From assembly GCA_944325435.1 (NCBI GenBank), contig CALVAC010000004.1, positions 62,001 to 126,000 on the forward strand: a DNA stretch of 64,000 nt, read 5' to 3'. Made by a program: the position numbers and the translations under genes. Source of the stretch: an uncultured Bacteroidales bacterium. GTDB taxonomy: Bacteria; Bacteroidota; Bacteroidia; Bacteroidales; UBA932. The notes beneath the pieces were generated by a model. The model had not been told where the DNA came from. It was given only the letters and a program-made list of their open reading frames with translations, and ran no database searches. Of this stretch, positions 17,436 through 25,316 are shown one piece after another (positions within the stretch are counted from its first letter, which is position 1; the number at the start of each line of letters is the position of its first letter).

Positions 17436-17574
17436 TTACAGGACTGAATTCGCAAAACTGAACATAACGGATACAGGAGATATGCTTACAATCCTCAACG
17501 GGCTTGACTATCTTGCAGAGATAGGTTACATGGCATACAAGAACAATCAGACACAGCAATCAGACTATGATTAA
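17407..17574 (+). CDS. Small acidic protein translationally coupled to the integrase
   Basis: A 55-residue frame can start at GTG 17407 and runs through LTILNGLDYLAEIGYMAYKN to a stop at 17572-17574, overlapping the integrase ATG at 17567. The upstream part of this frame (from ATG 17320) overlaps the 43-residue frame and reads unnaturally, so the GTG start is preferred. The overlap with the integrase suggests coupled translation. Function unknown. Confidence 0.45.
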   Translation: MFIETDITDDYRTEFAKLNITDTGDMLTILNGLDYLAEIGYMAYKNNQTQQSDYD

Positions 17575-19186
17575 GAAGAAAAACACCGACAATCCCAGCA
17601 GAGAGGAGCGGATAATCAGACGCAGAAATGAACTTGCAAAGAAAGAAAAGGTAGCGGCAATATGGACAAGAGTATCATCGGCAGACCAATACAAACATAA
17701 TAACTCTATCGCAACTCAATTAGCGGCCTGCGAGGATTATTGCCAACGGAACGGCATTCGTGTCAAGAAATACTTCGGGGGAGAGAATGAGTCCGGCTCA
17801 AAGGCCGGAGAACTCTTCCTTGATATGATTGGAGAGGTACTTGCAGACCCTGAATATAACTATATTGTAGTGTATGATTTCGACAGATTTTCTCGGTCAG
17901 CTACAGACGGTATTATTTATAAGGCGAAAGCAAAGAACAGTGGTATAACCGTTAAATCGGTAAATCAGCCGATAGATGAAAATAATATACTTGCGGAACA
18001 ATTAGAAAACATCTTCATAGTGCTTGCCAACATAGACAATGCAATGCGCAGGCACAAATGCCATGAGGGAATGGTTGCCTGCATAAACAGAGGGGAATGG
18101 TATTCCCGTCCCCCTCTTGGATATGATTCAAGAAAGGTAGGCAAACGACATATAATAACAGTCAATGAGCAGGGGAAAGTTCTCAAAAATGCTTTTGAAT
18201 GGATTGCCAATGAGCCGGAAATCACGCAATCGGAAATAATCAGACGGCTTGCGACTTTGGGATTGACCATAAGAAAACAGACACTATCGCAGTGCCTGCA
18301 TAATTGCTTTTACTGTGGTCTGATTGAGCACGAATATTTGAAAGGAGAAAGAATAAAGGGCTGTCAAGAGCCATTGATAAGCACATCAATGTTTTGGCGT
18401 GTGCAAGACATCCTCAACGGCAACAATAGTCGTTATCAACATGCACAGACTACACCACGATTCCCGTTAAAAGGTTATATAAAGTGTGCAAAAGACGGTC
18501 ATACCATGACTGGGTACACAGTCAAGAAAAAGAACCTTGACTATTATAAGTGCAATGTCAAAGGATGCCGGACTAATATATCAGCGAAAGAGGTACATGC
18601 GAAATTTGCCGAAGTCCTGAATTCGCTGTCAATTCCGGAGGAGTACCGGCCGCTTTTTGAAATGGTAATCAAGCATAAATTTCAGGAAAAGGAAGGGGAC
18701 TTCATGGAACGGTCTGCATTGCTGTCAAAGAACCTCAACACCCTAAAGACTAAATTGAAAAATGCGAAGTTGAGGTATGTATCGGAGAACTGCATATCAG
18801 AGGAGGATTACAATGAAGTGAAAACGGATTTGGAGCAAAAAATACGCGAAACCGAGGCAGAATTGAAAAGGTGTTCCGCAGCCTGCTCGAACCTTTCGGA
18901 TTACACGGGAAAAACTTTGGAAATCGCCTCTGCATTGGGTTCAGAGTGGGAAAAATTCAATTTCGACACTTGTCAGAAGATACAGAAATTAGCCTTTCCG
19001 GAGGGTGTTATATGGGACAATGAAAACAGGGTCGCTCGAACCGAAAATATGAACCCCTTCTTTGCCAAAATCGCCCTTGCAGTGCGTTCTATTGGGGATT
19101 TGGGGATAAGAAAAAAGGACAACCCGAATGAGTTGTCCCGTTTGGTAGCGGGGGGAGGACTCGAACCTCCGGCCTCCGGGTTATGA
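17567..19186 (+). CDS. Large serine integrase of the element
   Basis: This 539-residue large serine recombinase inserts and excises the element. The catalytic domain (about 29-175) has the nucleophile in WTRVSS (Ser37) and YDFDRFSR. A recombinase domain follows (EGMVACINRGEWYSRPPLGYD onward), then a zinc-ribbon-like region (GYIKCAKDGHTM, YYKCNVKGC) with fewer cysteines than usual in its first half, and a coiled coil around 385-440 that in this class controls direction. The last residues, LVAGGGLEPPASGL, are encoded by the antisense strand of the tRNA gene. They are therefore host-derived and exist only while the element is integrated. See the alternative tail at 13699-13848. Confidence 0.9.
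   Translation: MIKKKNTDNPSREERIIRRRNELAKKEKVAAIWTRVSSADQYKHNNSIATQLAACEDYCQRNGIRVKKYFGGENESGSKAGELFLDMIGEVLADPEYNYIVVYDFDRFSRSATDGIIYKAKAKNSGITVKSVNQPIDENNILAEQLENIFIVLANIDNAMRRHKCHEGMVACINRGEWYSRPPLGYDSRKVGKRHIITVNEQGKVLKNAFEWIANEPEITQSEIIRRLATLGLTIRKQTLSQCLHNCFYCGLIEHEYLKGERIKGCQEPLISTSMFWRVQDILNGNNSRYQHAQTTPRFPLKGYIKCAKDGHTMTGYTVKKKNLDYYKCNVKGCRTNISAKEVHAKFAEVLNSLSIPEEYRPLFEMVIKHKFQEKEGDFMERSALLSKNLNTLKTKLKNAKLRYVSENCISEEDYNEVKTDLEQKIRETEAELKRCSAACSNLSDYTGKTLEIASALGSEWEKFNFDTCQKIQKLAFPEGVIWDNENRVARTENMNPFFAKIALAVRSIGDLGIRKKDNPNELSRLVAGGGLEPPASGL
19072..19148 (+). repeat. Right attachment-site repeat (attR)
   Basis: This is the partner of 13698-13774. It spans the integrase codons for ALAVRS, the tRNA terminator and the last bases of the tRNA gene. 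The terminator stem here is GGACAAC/GTTGTCC, against GGACAC/GTGTCC on the left. The A-T pair has been replaced by C-G, a compensatory change. Confidence 0.75.
19110..19138 (-). terminator. Terminator of the initiator tRNA gene
   Basis: Stem GGACAAC/GTTGTCC (19117-19123 and 19132-19138), followed on the minus strand by a T-tract (A-run at 19110-19116). It lies 4 bases beyond the tRNA CCA end and inside the integrase coding sequence on the other strand. Confidence 0.8.
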
Positions 19187-19218
19187 GCCCGACGAGCTAC
19201 CAACTGCTCTACCCCGCG
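19143..19218 (-). tRNA. Initiator tRNA-Met (CAU)
   Basis: A 76-base cloverleaf read from 19218 down to an encoded CCA at 19143-19145. The anticodon loop is CTCATAA, flanked by GGG and CCC, three G-C pairs that mark initiator tRNAs. The first acceptor pair is mismatched (C opposite T), the other initiator feature. The T arm reads GGTTCGAGTCC. The gene is intact despite the neighbouring element, and its antisense strand supplies the end of the integrase reading frame. Confidence 0.95.
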
Positions 19219-19328
19219 ATATTGGACTGCAAAGGTAAGAACATTTTTTTAAAATACAAAATGTTTTTCGCTTTTTCACTTTTTCAGCTTTTTTGCCTGT
19301 CCCTGCTGGTGCAGACTGGATGGCGTAT

Positions 19329-20222
19329 TTATCTTTCTGCCTTGTGCGCGGATGAAATGACCATAAAAGTGATGGCCGCCATGGTAAGGACGATCCCGAT
19401 TATCACATTGGTAGTGACTGGCTCTCCGAATGCGATGGCACCGACAAGGATGGCGGTGACCGGCTCGAACACTCCGAGTACAGATGCTTTGGTGGCCCCG
19501 ATGAGACGGGTTGCCACTGCAAGGGTGGCTGTGGACACTATCGTCGGCAGGACGGCAAGCCCTGTCAGACTGCCCCATGCCGCGATGTTGTCAAGACCGG
19601 CAAGCAGGGAGTGCCCTTCGGCCAGTGCCATGGCGAAAAATACCGCAGATCCTACCAGCAGGGCGTAAAAAGTGAGCATTGTACCCGGGATTGTCCTTAT
19701 CCTGGTGCTCCGGTTGACAACTACAATGAACATGGCATACGCAAGTGCGGATGTCCCTGAAAGCAGGAGTCCGGTCCATTGCAACTGTGTGGAGCTGTCC
19801 CCTTTGCAGAGTATAATCACGCCTATGAATGTCACTATGATGGACAGCCATACCTGCCATGTCGGATATACCTTGAGAAACACCATGATAATGGCTACAA
19901 GGACCGGGTACAGGAACACGATGGTCGTGGCAAGCCCCGACGGAATGAAGTTGTATGCCTCGAACAGGCAGAGGCTGCTGGCCGTGAAGAGCAGTCCGAG
20001 AATGACCAGCCTTATGGCCTGTTTGCCGGATACGCGGAAATTCTGCCTCCGTATGACGAGCCATAGCCCGAGCAGTATCACTGCCAGGAAATATCTGAAG
20101 AAAAGGATGCTTTCCACATTTACACCATTCTTCATCAAAGGTACGGCAAAGAGGGGATTGAGCCCGTATGTGACTCCCGTGATTATTCCGGCTGCATATC
20201 CGGCGATCTGGTTGTTTTTCAT
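19329..20222 (-). CDS. EamA / DMT-family inner-membrane exporter
   Basis: The 297-residue protein has about ten hydrophobic helices arranged as two EamA repeats (ITGVTYGLNPLFAVPLMKNG in the first; LTGLAVLPTIVSTATLAVAT in the second, followed by EPVTAILVGAIAFGEPV, a classic EamA block). Members export amino acids or other small metabolites. The substrate here is unknown. An in-frame GTG at 20264 would add 14 residues, but that stretch is the hisS terminator hairpin, so the ATG at 20222 is used. Confidence 0.88.
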   Translation of the reverse strand: MKNNQIAGYAAGIITGVTYGLNPLFAVPLMKNGVNVESILFFRYFLAVILLGLWLVIRRQNFRVSGKQAIRLVILGLLFTASSLCLFEAYNFIPSGLATTIVFLYPVLVAIIMVFLKVYPTWQVWLSIIVTFIGVIILCKGDSSTQLQWTGLLLSGTSALAYAMFIVVVNRSTRIRTIPGTMLTFYALLVGSAVFFAMALAEGHSLLAGLDNIAAWGSLTGLAVLPTIVSTATLAVATRLIGATKASVLGVFEPVTAILVGAIAFGEPVTTNVIIGIVLTMAAITFMVISSAHKAER

Positions 20223-20237
20223 CTGCTGATAAAATTT

Positions 20238-20264
20238 GTGGACAGGCTTCCGAAGCCTGTCCAC
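20238..20264 (-). terminator. Terminator after hisS
   Basis: A 27-base near-perfect inverted repeat (GTGGACAGGCTTC paired with its complement) followed on the minus strand by AAATTTTA. It lies about 83 bases beyond the hisS stop and ends the pgi-hisS unit. Confidence 0.75.
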
Positions 20265-20346
20265 TATGTGGCTTGTTGTTATCTGTCGTATCTGTGCAAA
20301 GCAGAGTCTGGCCTTGCCGGTTCCGGAACTCCGTATGGCAGGAGTT

Positions 20347-21759
20347 CTACCTTATAAAATCCATTATCTCCCCGATGGCATCTTTTGCAAAACTTCTCTG
20401 TTCACCGGATGCCAGGTTCTTGATGTTCACCTCGGACCTTGCCATTTCATCTTCTCCTACGATCGAGATGAATGGAATGGCCTTCCTGTCCGCATAGTCG
20501 AACTGTTTCTTGAGCTTGGCAGTGTCGGGATATATCTCGCATGACACTCCGGCATCCCTCAAGGCCTTCACGACAGGTACCAGATATCTGACCTCGCTGT
20601 CTCCCATGTTGGCGAACAGTATCTTCGCCGAGGACTTCATCCCTGACGGGAATTTGTCAAGCCCTGTCAGGACATCATATATCCTGTCAGCCCCGAATGA
20701 GATACCAACGCCAGACATGCCCGGGAGACCGAAGATACCTGTAAGGTTGTCGTACCGTCCTCCTCCGCAGATGCTTCCGATGGCAAAGTCTTTCGCCTTG
20801 ACCTCGAAGATGGCACCGGTGTAATAGTTGAGCCCCCTTGCGAGGGAAAGGTCGAGCTCTGTCTCCTGGCCTACGCTTGCTCCGGCTATGAGCCCGAACA
20901 GTTCATCGAGTTCATCGAGTCCTTTCAGACCTGTTTCGGAAACGGCTCCTGATGCAGAACCTCCTGACATCAGTCCTCTCATCACCGAAAGTTTCTCCTG
21001 CACATCTCCTTTAAGCAGCAGCACAGGGCGGATGACCTCTACCGCGGATTCAGGCAGTCCTGCCTCTTTCATCTCCGCTTCCACGGCTTCCAGACCGATC
21101 TTGTCTATCTTGTCGATTGCGACTGTGATGTCTACCACCTTGTCAGGGAAACCGCAGATCTCGGCAAGTCCGGTCAGGACCTTCCTGTTGTTGATCTTGA
21201 TGCAGACAGATATCCCGAATATGGAGAATACCTTGTCCACTATCTGGACAAGCTCCAGTTCGTTGAGCAGGGACTTCGACCCGATGACATCAACATCGCA
21301 CTGATAGAATTCCCTGTAGCGCCCTTTCTGAGGCCTGTCAGCCCTCCAGACCGGCTGGATCTGGTAGCGCTTGAACGGGAAGGCGATGTCGTTTTGGTGT
21401 TGCACGACATATCTTGCGAAAGGCACGGTAAGGTCATACCTCAATCCTTTCTCGCATACTTTGAGAGAAAGGGCCTTGCTGTTATACTCGTCTGGAGCTC
21501 CCCCTTCCACATGGAACTGCGAGAAATCGATCCCGGAGAATGCGTCCCCGGAATTGAGTATCCTGAAAAGCAGCTTGTCGCCTTCATCCCCGTATTTCCC
21601 GAGGAGGGTGCTCAGATTCTCCATGGAAGGAGTCTCTATGGGAGCATAGCCGTAAAGCTTGAATACGCTGCGTATCGTGTCGAAAATATAGTTTCTCCCT
21701 GCCATCTCGACAGGTCCGAAATCTCTTGTCCCTTTAGGGATGGATGGTTTCTGCGCCAT
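20347..21759 (-). CDS. hisS: Histidyl-tRNA synthetase
   Basis: This class II enzyme attaches histidine to its tRNA in the cytoplasm. The product is 470 residues. Visible motifs include the start [18 protein letters not shown], class II motif 2 ([20 protein letters not shown], then REFYQCDVD), the histidine-specific [14 protein letters not shown] and motif 3 ([15 protein letters not shown]), with a C-terminal anticodon-binding domain ([20 protein letters not shown]). It starts 1 base after the pgi stop, so it is probably transcribed from the pgi promoter. Confidence 0.96.
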   Translation of the reverse strand: MAQKPSIPKGTRDFGPVEMAGRNYIFDTIRSVFKLYGYAPIETPSMENLSTLLGKYGDEGDKLLFRILNSGDAFSGIDFSQFHVEGGAPDEYNSKALSLKVCEKGLRYDLTVPFARYVVQHQNDIAFPFKRYQIQPVWRADRPQKGRYREFYQCDVDVIGSKSLLNELELVQIVDKVFSIFGISVCIKINNRKVLTGLAEICGFPDKVVDITVAIDKIDKIGLEAVEAEMKEAGLPESAVEVIRPVLLLKGDVQEKLSVMRGLMSGGSASGAVSETGLKGLDELDELFGLIAGASVGQETELDLSLARGLNYYTGAIFEVKAKDFAIGSICGGGRYDNLTGIFGLPGMSGVGISFGADRIYDVLTGLDKFPSGMKSSAKILFANMGDSEVRYLVPVVKALRDAGVSCEIYPDTAKLKKQFDYADRKAIPFISIVGEDEMARSEVNIKNLASGEQRSFAKDAIGEIMDFIR

Positions 21760-21760
21760 T

Positions 21761-23098
21761 TTATTTCAATCTTTCCTGAAGAACCTTGGCCTGCTCCTCA
21801 TATCCCGGCTTGCCGAGCAGGGCGAACATGTTTTTCTTGTACGCTTCCACTCCAGGCTGGTTGAACGGATTGACCCCGAGGATGTAGCCGCTGATTCCGC
21901 AGGCTTTCTCGAAGAAGTAGAACAGTCCGCCAAGGTTGTATTCGTCTATTTTTTCTATGCTTACATTGAGCTGAGGTACTCCGCCATCGATATGCGCGAG
22001 CCTTGTGCCGAGCTCGGCCATTGCATTGCATTCTTCCACATGTTTCCCTGAAAGGAAATTGAGACCGTCGAGATTCTGAGGGTCATTGTTGATCACCGTG
22101 CTGCGGTTGCTCTTTTCCACTGACACCACAGTCTCCATGAGGATCCGTTTCCCTTCCTGGATGTACTGGCCCATCGAATGGAGGTCTGTCGTGAAGATTA
22201 CGGATGCAGGGAAGATACCTTTCCCGTCCTTGCCCTCAGACTCTCCGTAGAGCTGTTTCCACCATTCTCCGAGATACTGGAGTTTAGGGCTGAAGCTGAC
22301 AAGGATCTCTATTGCTTTGCCATGGTCGTAGAGCAGGTTCCTCATGGCTGCATATTCCACGGCAGGATTCTGGGCATTGCGCTCTGCGCAGACCTTCTCC
22401 ATTTCCTTTGCTCCGGCGAGCATTGCCCTCATGTCAAAACCTGCAAGTACGATAGGCAGGATGCCGACAGGGGTCAATACTGAGAATCTTCCGCCGACAT
22501 TGTCCTCGATGACGAATGTCCTGTATCCTTCCTGTGTGGAGAGCGAGCGGAGTGCGCCTTTCTTTGCATCTGTCACTGCCACGATACGGCTTGCAGCCTC
22601 CTCTCTTCCGTATTTCTCCTCGATATGCTGCTTGATAAGTCTGAATGCCACTGCCGGCTCTGTCGTAGTGCCTGACTTGGAAATGACTACAGCGGCAGCG
22701 TTCCTTTCCTGCATCAGGTCCATCAGCTCGCTGATATATTCCTCGGAGAGGGTGTGCCCGGCGAACACGACTTCAAGCCCGTCTTTGTGGGAAAGCTGCT
22801 TTGCGAAAGAGTGCGACAGCGCCTCTATTGCACATTTGGCACCAAGATATGAGCCACCGATGCCTATAACGACCACAAGGTCAATCCCTTTGTTTTTCCA
22901 TTCGTCCCTGATGGCCTCGCACTCGGAGATGAGGGAATCGGGAGTTTCAGAAGGAAGATGCTTCCAGCCGAGAAAATCGTTTCCTGCGCCGTTTTCATTT
23001 TCTACAGTGTCTAAAGCCGCTAAGGCTTTTTCTACATATTCATTGTATTCTGCATCTTTTACAAAGGAGCTGCATCCTCCTAAATTTACCTTGACCAT
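21761..23098 (-). CDS. pgi: Glucose-6-phosphate isomerase
   Basis: This cytoplasmic glycolytic enzyme interconverts glucose-6-phosphate and fructose-6-phosphate. The 445-residue product carries [14 protein letters not shown], the sugar-phosphate loop [11 protein letters not shown], the family signature region [15 protein letters not shown] and a C-terminal [12 protein letters not shown] with the conserved Gln and Lys. An in-frame start 24 bases upstream lies before the predicted transcript start, so ATG 23098 is correct. It sits between hisS and fructokinase, and the reaction links the starch- and fructan-derived sugars of the neighbouring loci. Confidence 0.96.
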   Translation of the reverse strand: MVKVNLGGCSSFVKDAEYNEYVEKALAALDTVENENGAGNDFLGWKHLPSETPDSLISECEAIRDEWKNKGIDLVVVIGIGGSYLGAKCAIEALSHSFAKQLSHKDGLEVVFAGHTLSEEYISELMDLMQERNAAAVVISKSGTTTEPAVAFRLIKQHIEEKYGREEAASRIVAVTDAKKGALRSLSTQEGYRTFVIEDNVGGRFSVLTPVGILPIVLAGFDMRAMLAGAKEMEKVCAERNAQNPAVEYAAMRNLLYDHGKAIEILVSFSPKLQYLGEWWKQLYGESEGKDGKGIFPASVIFTTDLHSMGQYIQEGKRILMETVVSVEKSNRSTVINNDPQNLDGLNFLSGKHVEECNAMAELGTRLAHIDGGVPQLNVSIEKIDEYNLGGLFYFFEKACGISGYILGVNPFNQPGVEAYKKNMFALLGKPGYEEQAKVLQERLK

Positions 23099-23119
23099 TG
23101 CTTTAAGTTTTATTGAATG

Positions 23120-23150
23120 CAAAAATAGAAACTGTTTTGGTTTTTGTCAA
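23120..23150 (-). promoter_or_regulatory. Promoter of pgi-hisS
   Basis: On the minus strand TTG (23148-23150), a 20-base gap and TATTTTTG (23120-23127). The predicted start is near 23113, 15 bases before the pgi ATG. The -7 box coincides with the T-tract of the fructokinase terminator. Confidence 0.75.
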
Positions 23151-23170
23151 TAAATCCAAAACAGTTTCTA
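23120..23170 (-). terminator. Terminator of the fructokinase operon, overlapping the pgi promoter
   Basis: Perfect 15-base arms TAGAAACTGTTTTGG (23126-23140) and CCAAAACAGTTTCTA (23156-23170) with a 15-base loop. On the minus strand the hairpin is followed by TTTTTG, which is also the -7 box of the pgi promoter. Confidence 0.8.
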
Positions 23171-23205
23171 CTGATAATGTTGGTAATCTGCAGGAACCCT
23201 TCCGT

Positions 23206-24093
23206 CTACTTTATTTTGGAAGTGTATTCTGCAGGGATGACAGGCATTGCTCCTGCCTGGGTGCAGACGAATGCCGAAACATTCACGGCAAGCCTGTGCG
23301 CTTCACACACTGGCAGTCCTTTCAGGATGGATGCCACGAATGTTCCGGTAAACGAATCTCCCGCTCCTACCGTGTCGGTGACTTTCACTTTCGGGGTCTC
23401 GACGAAGGACACATTCCCCGGAGTGAACACATAGCTTCCGTTTACTCCGCAGGTAAGTATCAGCATCTTCAGCCCGTATTTCGCGAGCAGGATCCAGCAC
23501 TTGTCCTTCAGGTCAATTCCCGGGAAACCGAACAGACGGCTTACCGTAACAAGTTCTTCATCGTTTATTTTCAGGATATTGCATTTCTCCAAAGAGTTGC
23601 ATATTGTTTCCTTGGTATAGAAGTTCTGTCTGAGGTTGATGTCGAAAATCTTGAGCGTGTCCTCAGAGGAAGGCATCGCGTCGAGGAATCTGTTGATAGT
23701 GGTGCGTGACACTATGCTTCTCTGTGCGAGGGAGCCGAAACATACTGCCTTGGTTTCCGACGCCAGTTTGTCGAGCTCGGGGGTGTACGGTATGTTGTCC
23801 CATGCGACCCCTTCCTTGATGTCATAGCAAGGGACGCCGTCGCCGTCCAGCTCGACCTGCACGGTCCCTGTGGGATAAGGGACTTTTTCGATTATCCCGT
23901 CCACTCCCTTGGAAGAGAAGCTGTCGAGAATCTCATTCCCGAGGACATCGTCACCTACAGCGCTGACAACCATGCTTTTGAGCCCGAACTGGGACACATG
24001 GTATGCGAAATTGGCCGGTGCGCCTCCGATTTTCTTTCCTTCAGGGAGCATGTCCCACAGGGCTTCTCCCATTCCGACTACTAAATTCTCCAT
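23206..24093 (-). CDS. PfkB-family fructokinase
   Basis: This cytoplasmic sugar kinase probably phosphorylates fructose. The 295-residue product has the PfkB signatures: KIGGAPANFAYHVSQFG near the start, LKIFDINLRQNFY in the middle and the anion hole with catalytic Asp in VTDTVGAGDSFTG near residue 250. It follows a hexose transporter and a GH32 fructanase on the same strand, the same order as BT1757-BT1760 of the B. thetaiotaomicron levan locus, which supports fructose as substrate. Confidence 0.9.
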   Translation of the reverse strand: MENLVVGMGEALWDMLPEGKKIGGAPANFAYHVSQFGLKSMVVSAVGDDVLGNEILDSFSSKGVDGIIEKVPYPTGTVQVELDGDGVPCYDIKEGVAWDNIPYTPELDKLASETKAVCFGSLAQRSIVSRTTINRFLDAMPSSEDTLKIFDINLRQNFYTKETICNSLEKCNILKINDEELVTVSRLFGFPGIDLKDKCWILLAKYGLKMLILTCGVNGSYVFTPGNVSFVETPKVKVTDTVGAGDSFTGTFVASILKGLPVCEAHRLAVNVSAFVCTQAGAMPVIPAEYTSKIK

Positions 24094-24136
24094 TTGCTGT
24101 ATGTTTTATTACATGTTTCGAAATATCCTGCCGGCA

Positions 24137-25303
24137 TCAGGCCTCCTTTCTGATTTTGAAAAGGTAGAAGCACAGATATATCACGCCTGCTGTCATCACT
24201 GCAACTGCTCCTCCCTGTCCGGCAGCGTCGCTTGCAAATCCCATGAGCAGAGGGAAAACGGTACCTCCGAAAAGGCCCATGATCATGAGTCCGGAGATTT
24301 CGTTTTTCTTGTCAGGCATGGCAAGAAGCGCCTGGGAGAAAATGATGGAGAACACATTGCTGTTCCCGAATCCGATGAGGGCTATCGCAGCATATGCCAC
24401 ATATTCGGCATCGGATACCAGGAGCGCTATCATCGCAACCAGCATGCAAGCCACACTTACTCCGAAGAAAGATTTTGAAGACACTTTCTGGAGGATGAAT
24501 GCCCCTGCAAGACATCCGGCAGTACGGAAGATGAAGTAGAGGCTTGTGGAGAATGACGCCGCGTCCAGAGTCATCCCGAGCCTTTCCATCAAGAGTTTCG
24601 GTGCAGTGGTGTTTGTCCCCACATCTATCCCCACATGGCACATGATGCCGAGGAAGCATAGCAGGATGAATGGATTGCCAAGCAGCTTGAAGCAGTCTGC
24701 GAATCCTGATGCCTTGTCCTGTTTCTCTTCTTCAATGGAAGTGGAGCCGAGCCAGATGATGGCGATAACGGCTATGGTCATGTAGATAGGGAAGAGCACC
24801 CTCCATCCGAGTCCGAAGGACGGAATGGCCTGGGTTGCTCCCCACATGGCTATGTAAGGCGCGAGGAATGACGCGATTGCCTTCACGAACTGTCCGAAAG
24901 TCAATGAACTGGCAAGCTTGTCCCCTTTGATCACATTGCTCAGCAGGGGATTGAGCGATGTCTGCATCAGGGCGTTGCCTATGCCGAGCAATGAGAATGA
25001 ACAGAGCATCAGGGCGAACCCGTCTCCGAAAATCGGCAGCAGCAGGGAGACAAAAGTCACTGCCAGACTGAGCAGTACAGTCTTTTTCCTGCCTATCTTG
25101 TTCATCAGCACCCCTGTAGGCACCGAGAAAATGAGGAACCAGAAAAATACCAGTGACGGGAAGAGGTTGGCGAGCGAATCTCTGAGGCCGAGGTCTTCCT
25201 TGACATAGTTGGAAGCGATGCCCACAAGGTCCACGAATCCCATGGCGAAGAAGCACAGCATTACGGGAACGAGCTTCGCGAGATATGATTTGTTGTCAGA
25301 CAT
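24137..25303 (-). CDS. MFS hexose transporter, probably fructose
   Basis: The 388-residue inner-membrane protein has about twelve helices and an MFS loop motif (GVLMNKIGRKKTVLL). It resembles the FucP-type sugar:proton symporters common in Bacteroidales. The start MSDNKSYLAKLVP was chosen because the longer upstream frame reads into the preceding gene. The gene lies 13 bases after the GH32 gene and 43 bases before fructokinase, so it probably imports fructose released in the periplasm. Specificity is inferred from this context. Confidence 0.85.
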   Translation of the reverse strand: MSDNKSYLAKLVPVMLCFFAMGFVDLVGIASNYVKEDLGLRDSLANLFPSLVFFWFLIFSVPTGVLMNKIGRKKTVLLSLAVTFVSLLLPIFGDGFALMLCSFSLLGIGNALMQTSLNPLLSNVIKGDKLASSLTFGQFVKAIASFLAPYIAMWGATQAIPSFGLGWRVLFPIYMTIAVIAIIWLGSTSIEEEKQDKASGFADCFKLLGNPFILLCFLGIMCHVGIDVGTNTTAPKLLMERLGMTLDAASFSTSLYFIFRTAGCLAGAFILQKVSSKSFFGVSVACMLVAMIALLVSDAEYVAYAAIALIGFGNSNVFSIIFSQALLAMPDKKNEISGLMIMGLFGGTVFPLLMGFASDAAGQGGAVAVMTAGVIYLCFYLFKIRKEA

Positions 25304-25316
25304 TCTGTTATTGTGT

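Larger units (their letters stand above)
13698..19148. mobile_element. 5.4-kb integrative element beside initiator tRNA-Met
   Basis: The element is bounded by 77-bp imperfect direct repeats, 13698-13774 and 19072-19148. The right copy overlaps the 3' end and terminator of the tRNA gene. Inside are a small serine resolvase, a NUMOD3-like small protein, a probable replication initiator, a lipoprotein, a 6S-like RNA, two very small proteins and a large serine integrase whose 3' end faces the tRNA. The interior is visibly AT-richer than the flanking genes. No relaxase, coupling protein or conjugation gene is present, so any transfer would need help. The exact crossover point within the repeats is not determined. 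The two best candidates are the 15-bp identical block at the start of each repeat and the 7-bp TTGGTAG at the end. Confidence 0.85.

Noticed and set aside
20223..20264. Longer N-terminus for the EamA transporter
   Set aside because: The extra 14 codons coincide with the perfect inverted repeat that ends hisS transcription, and they start with GTG.
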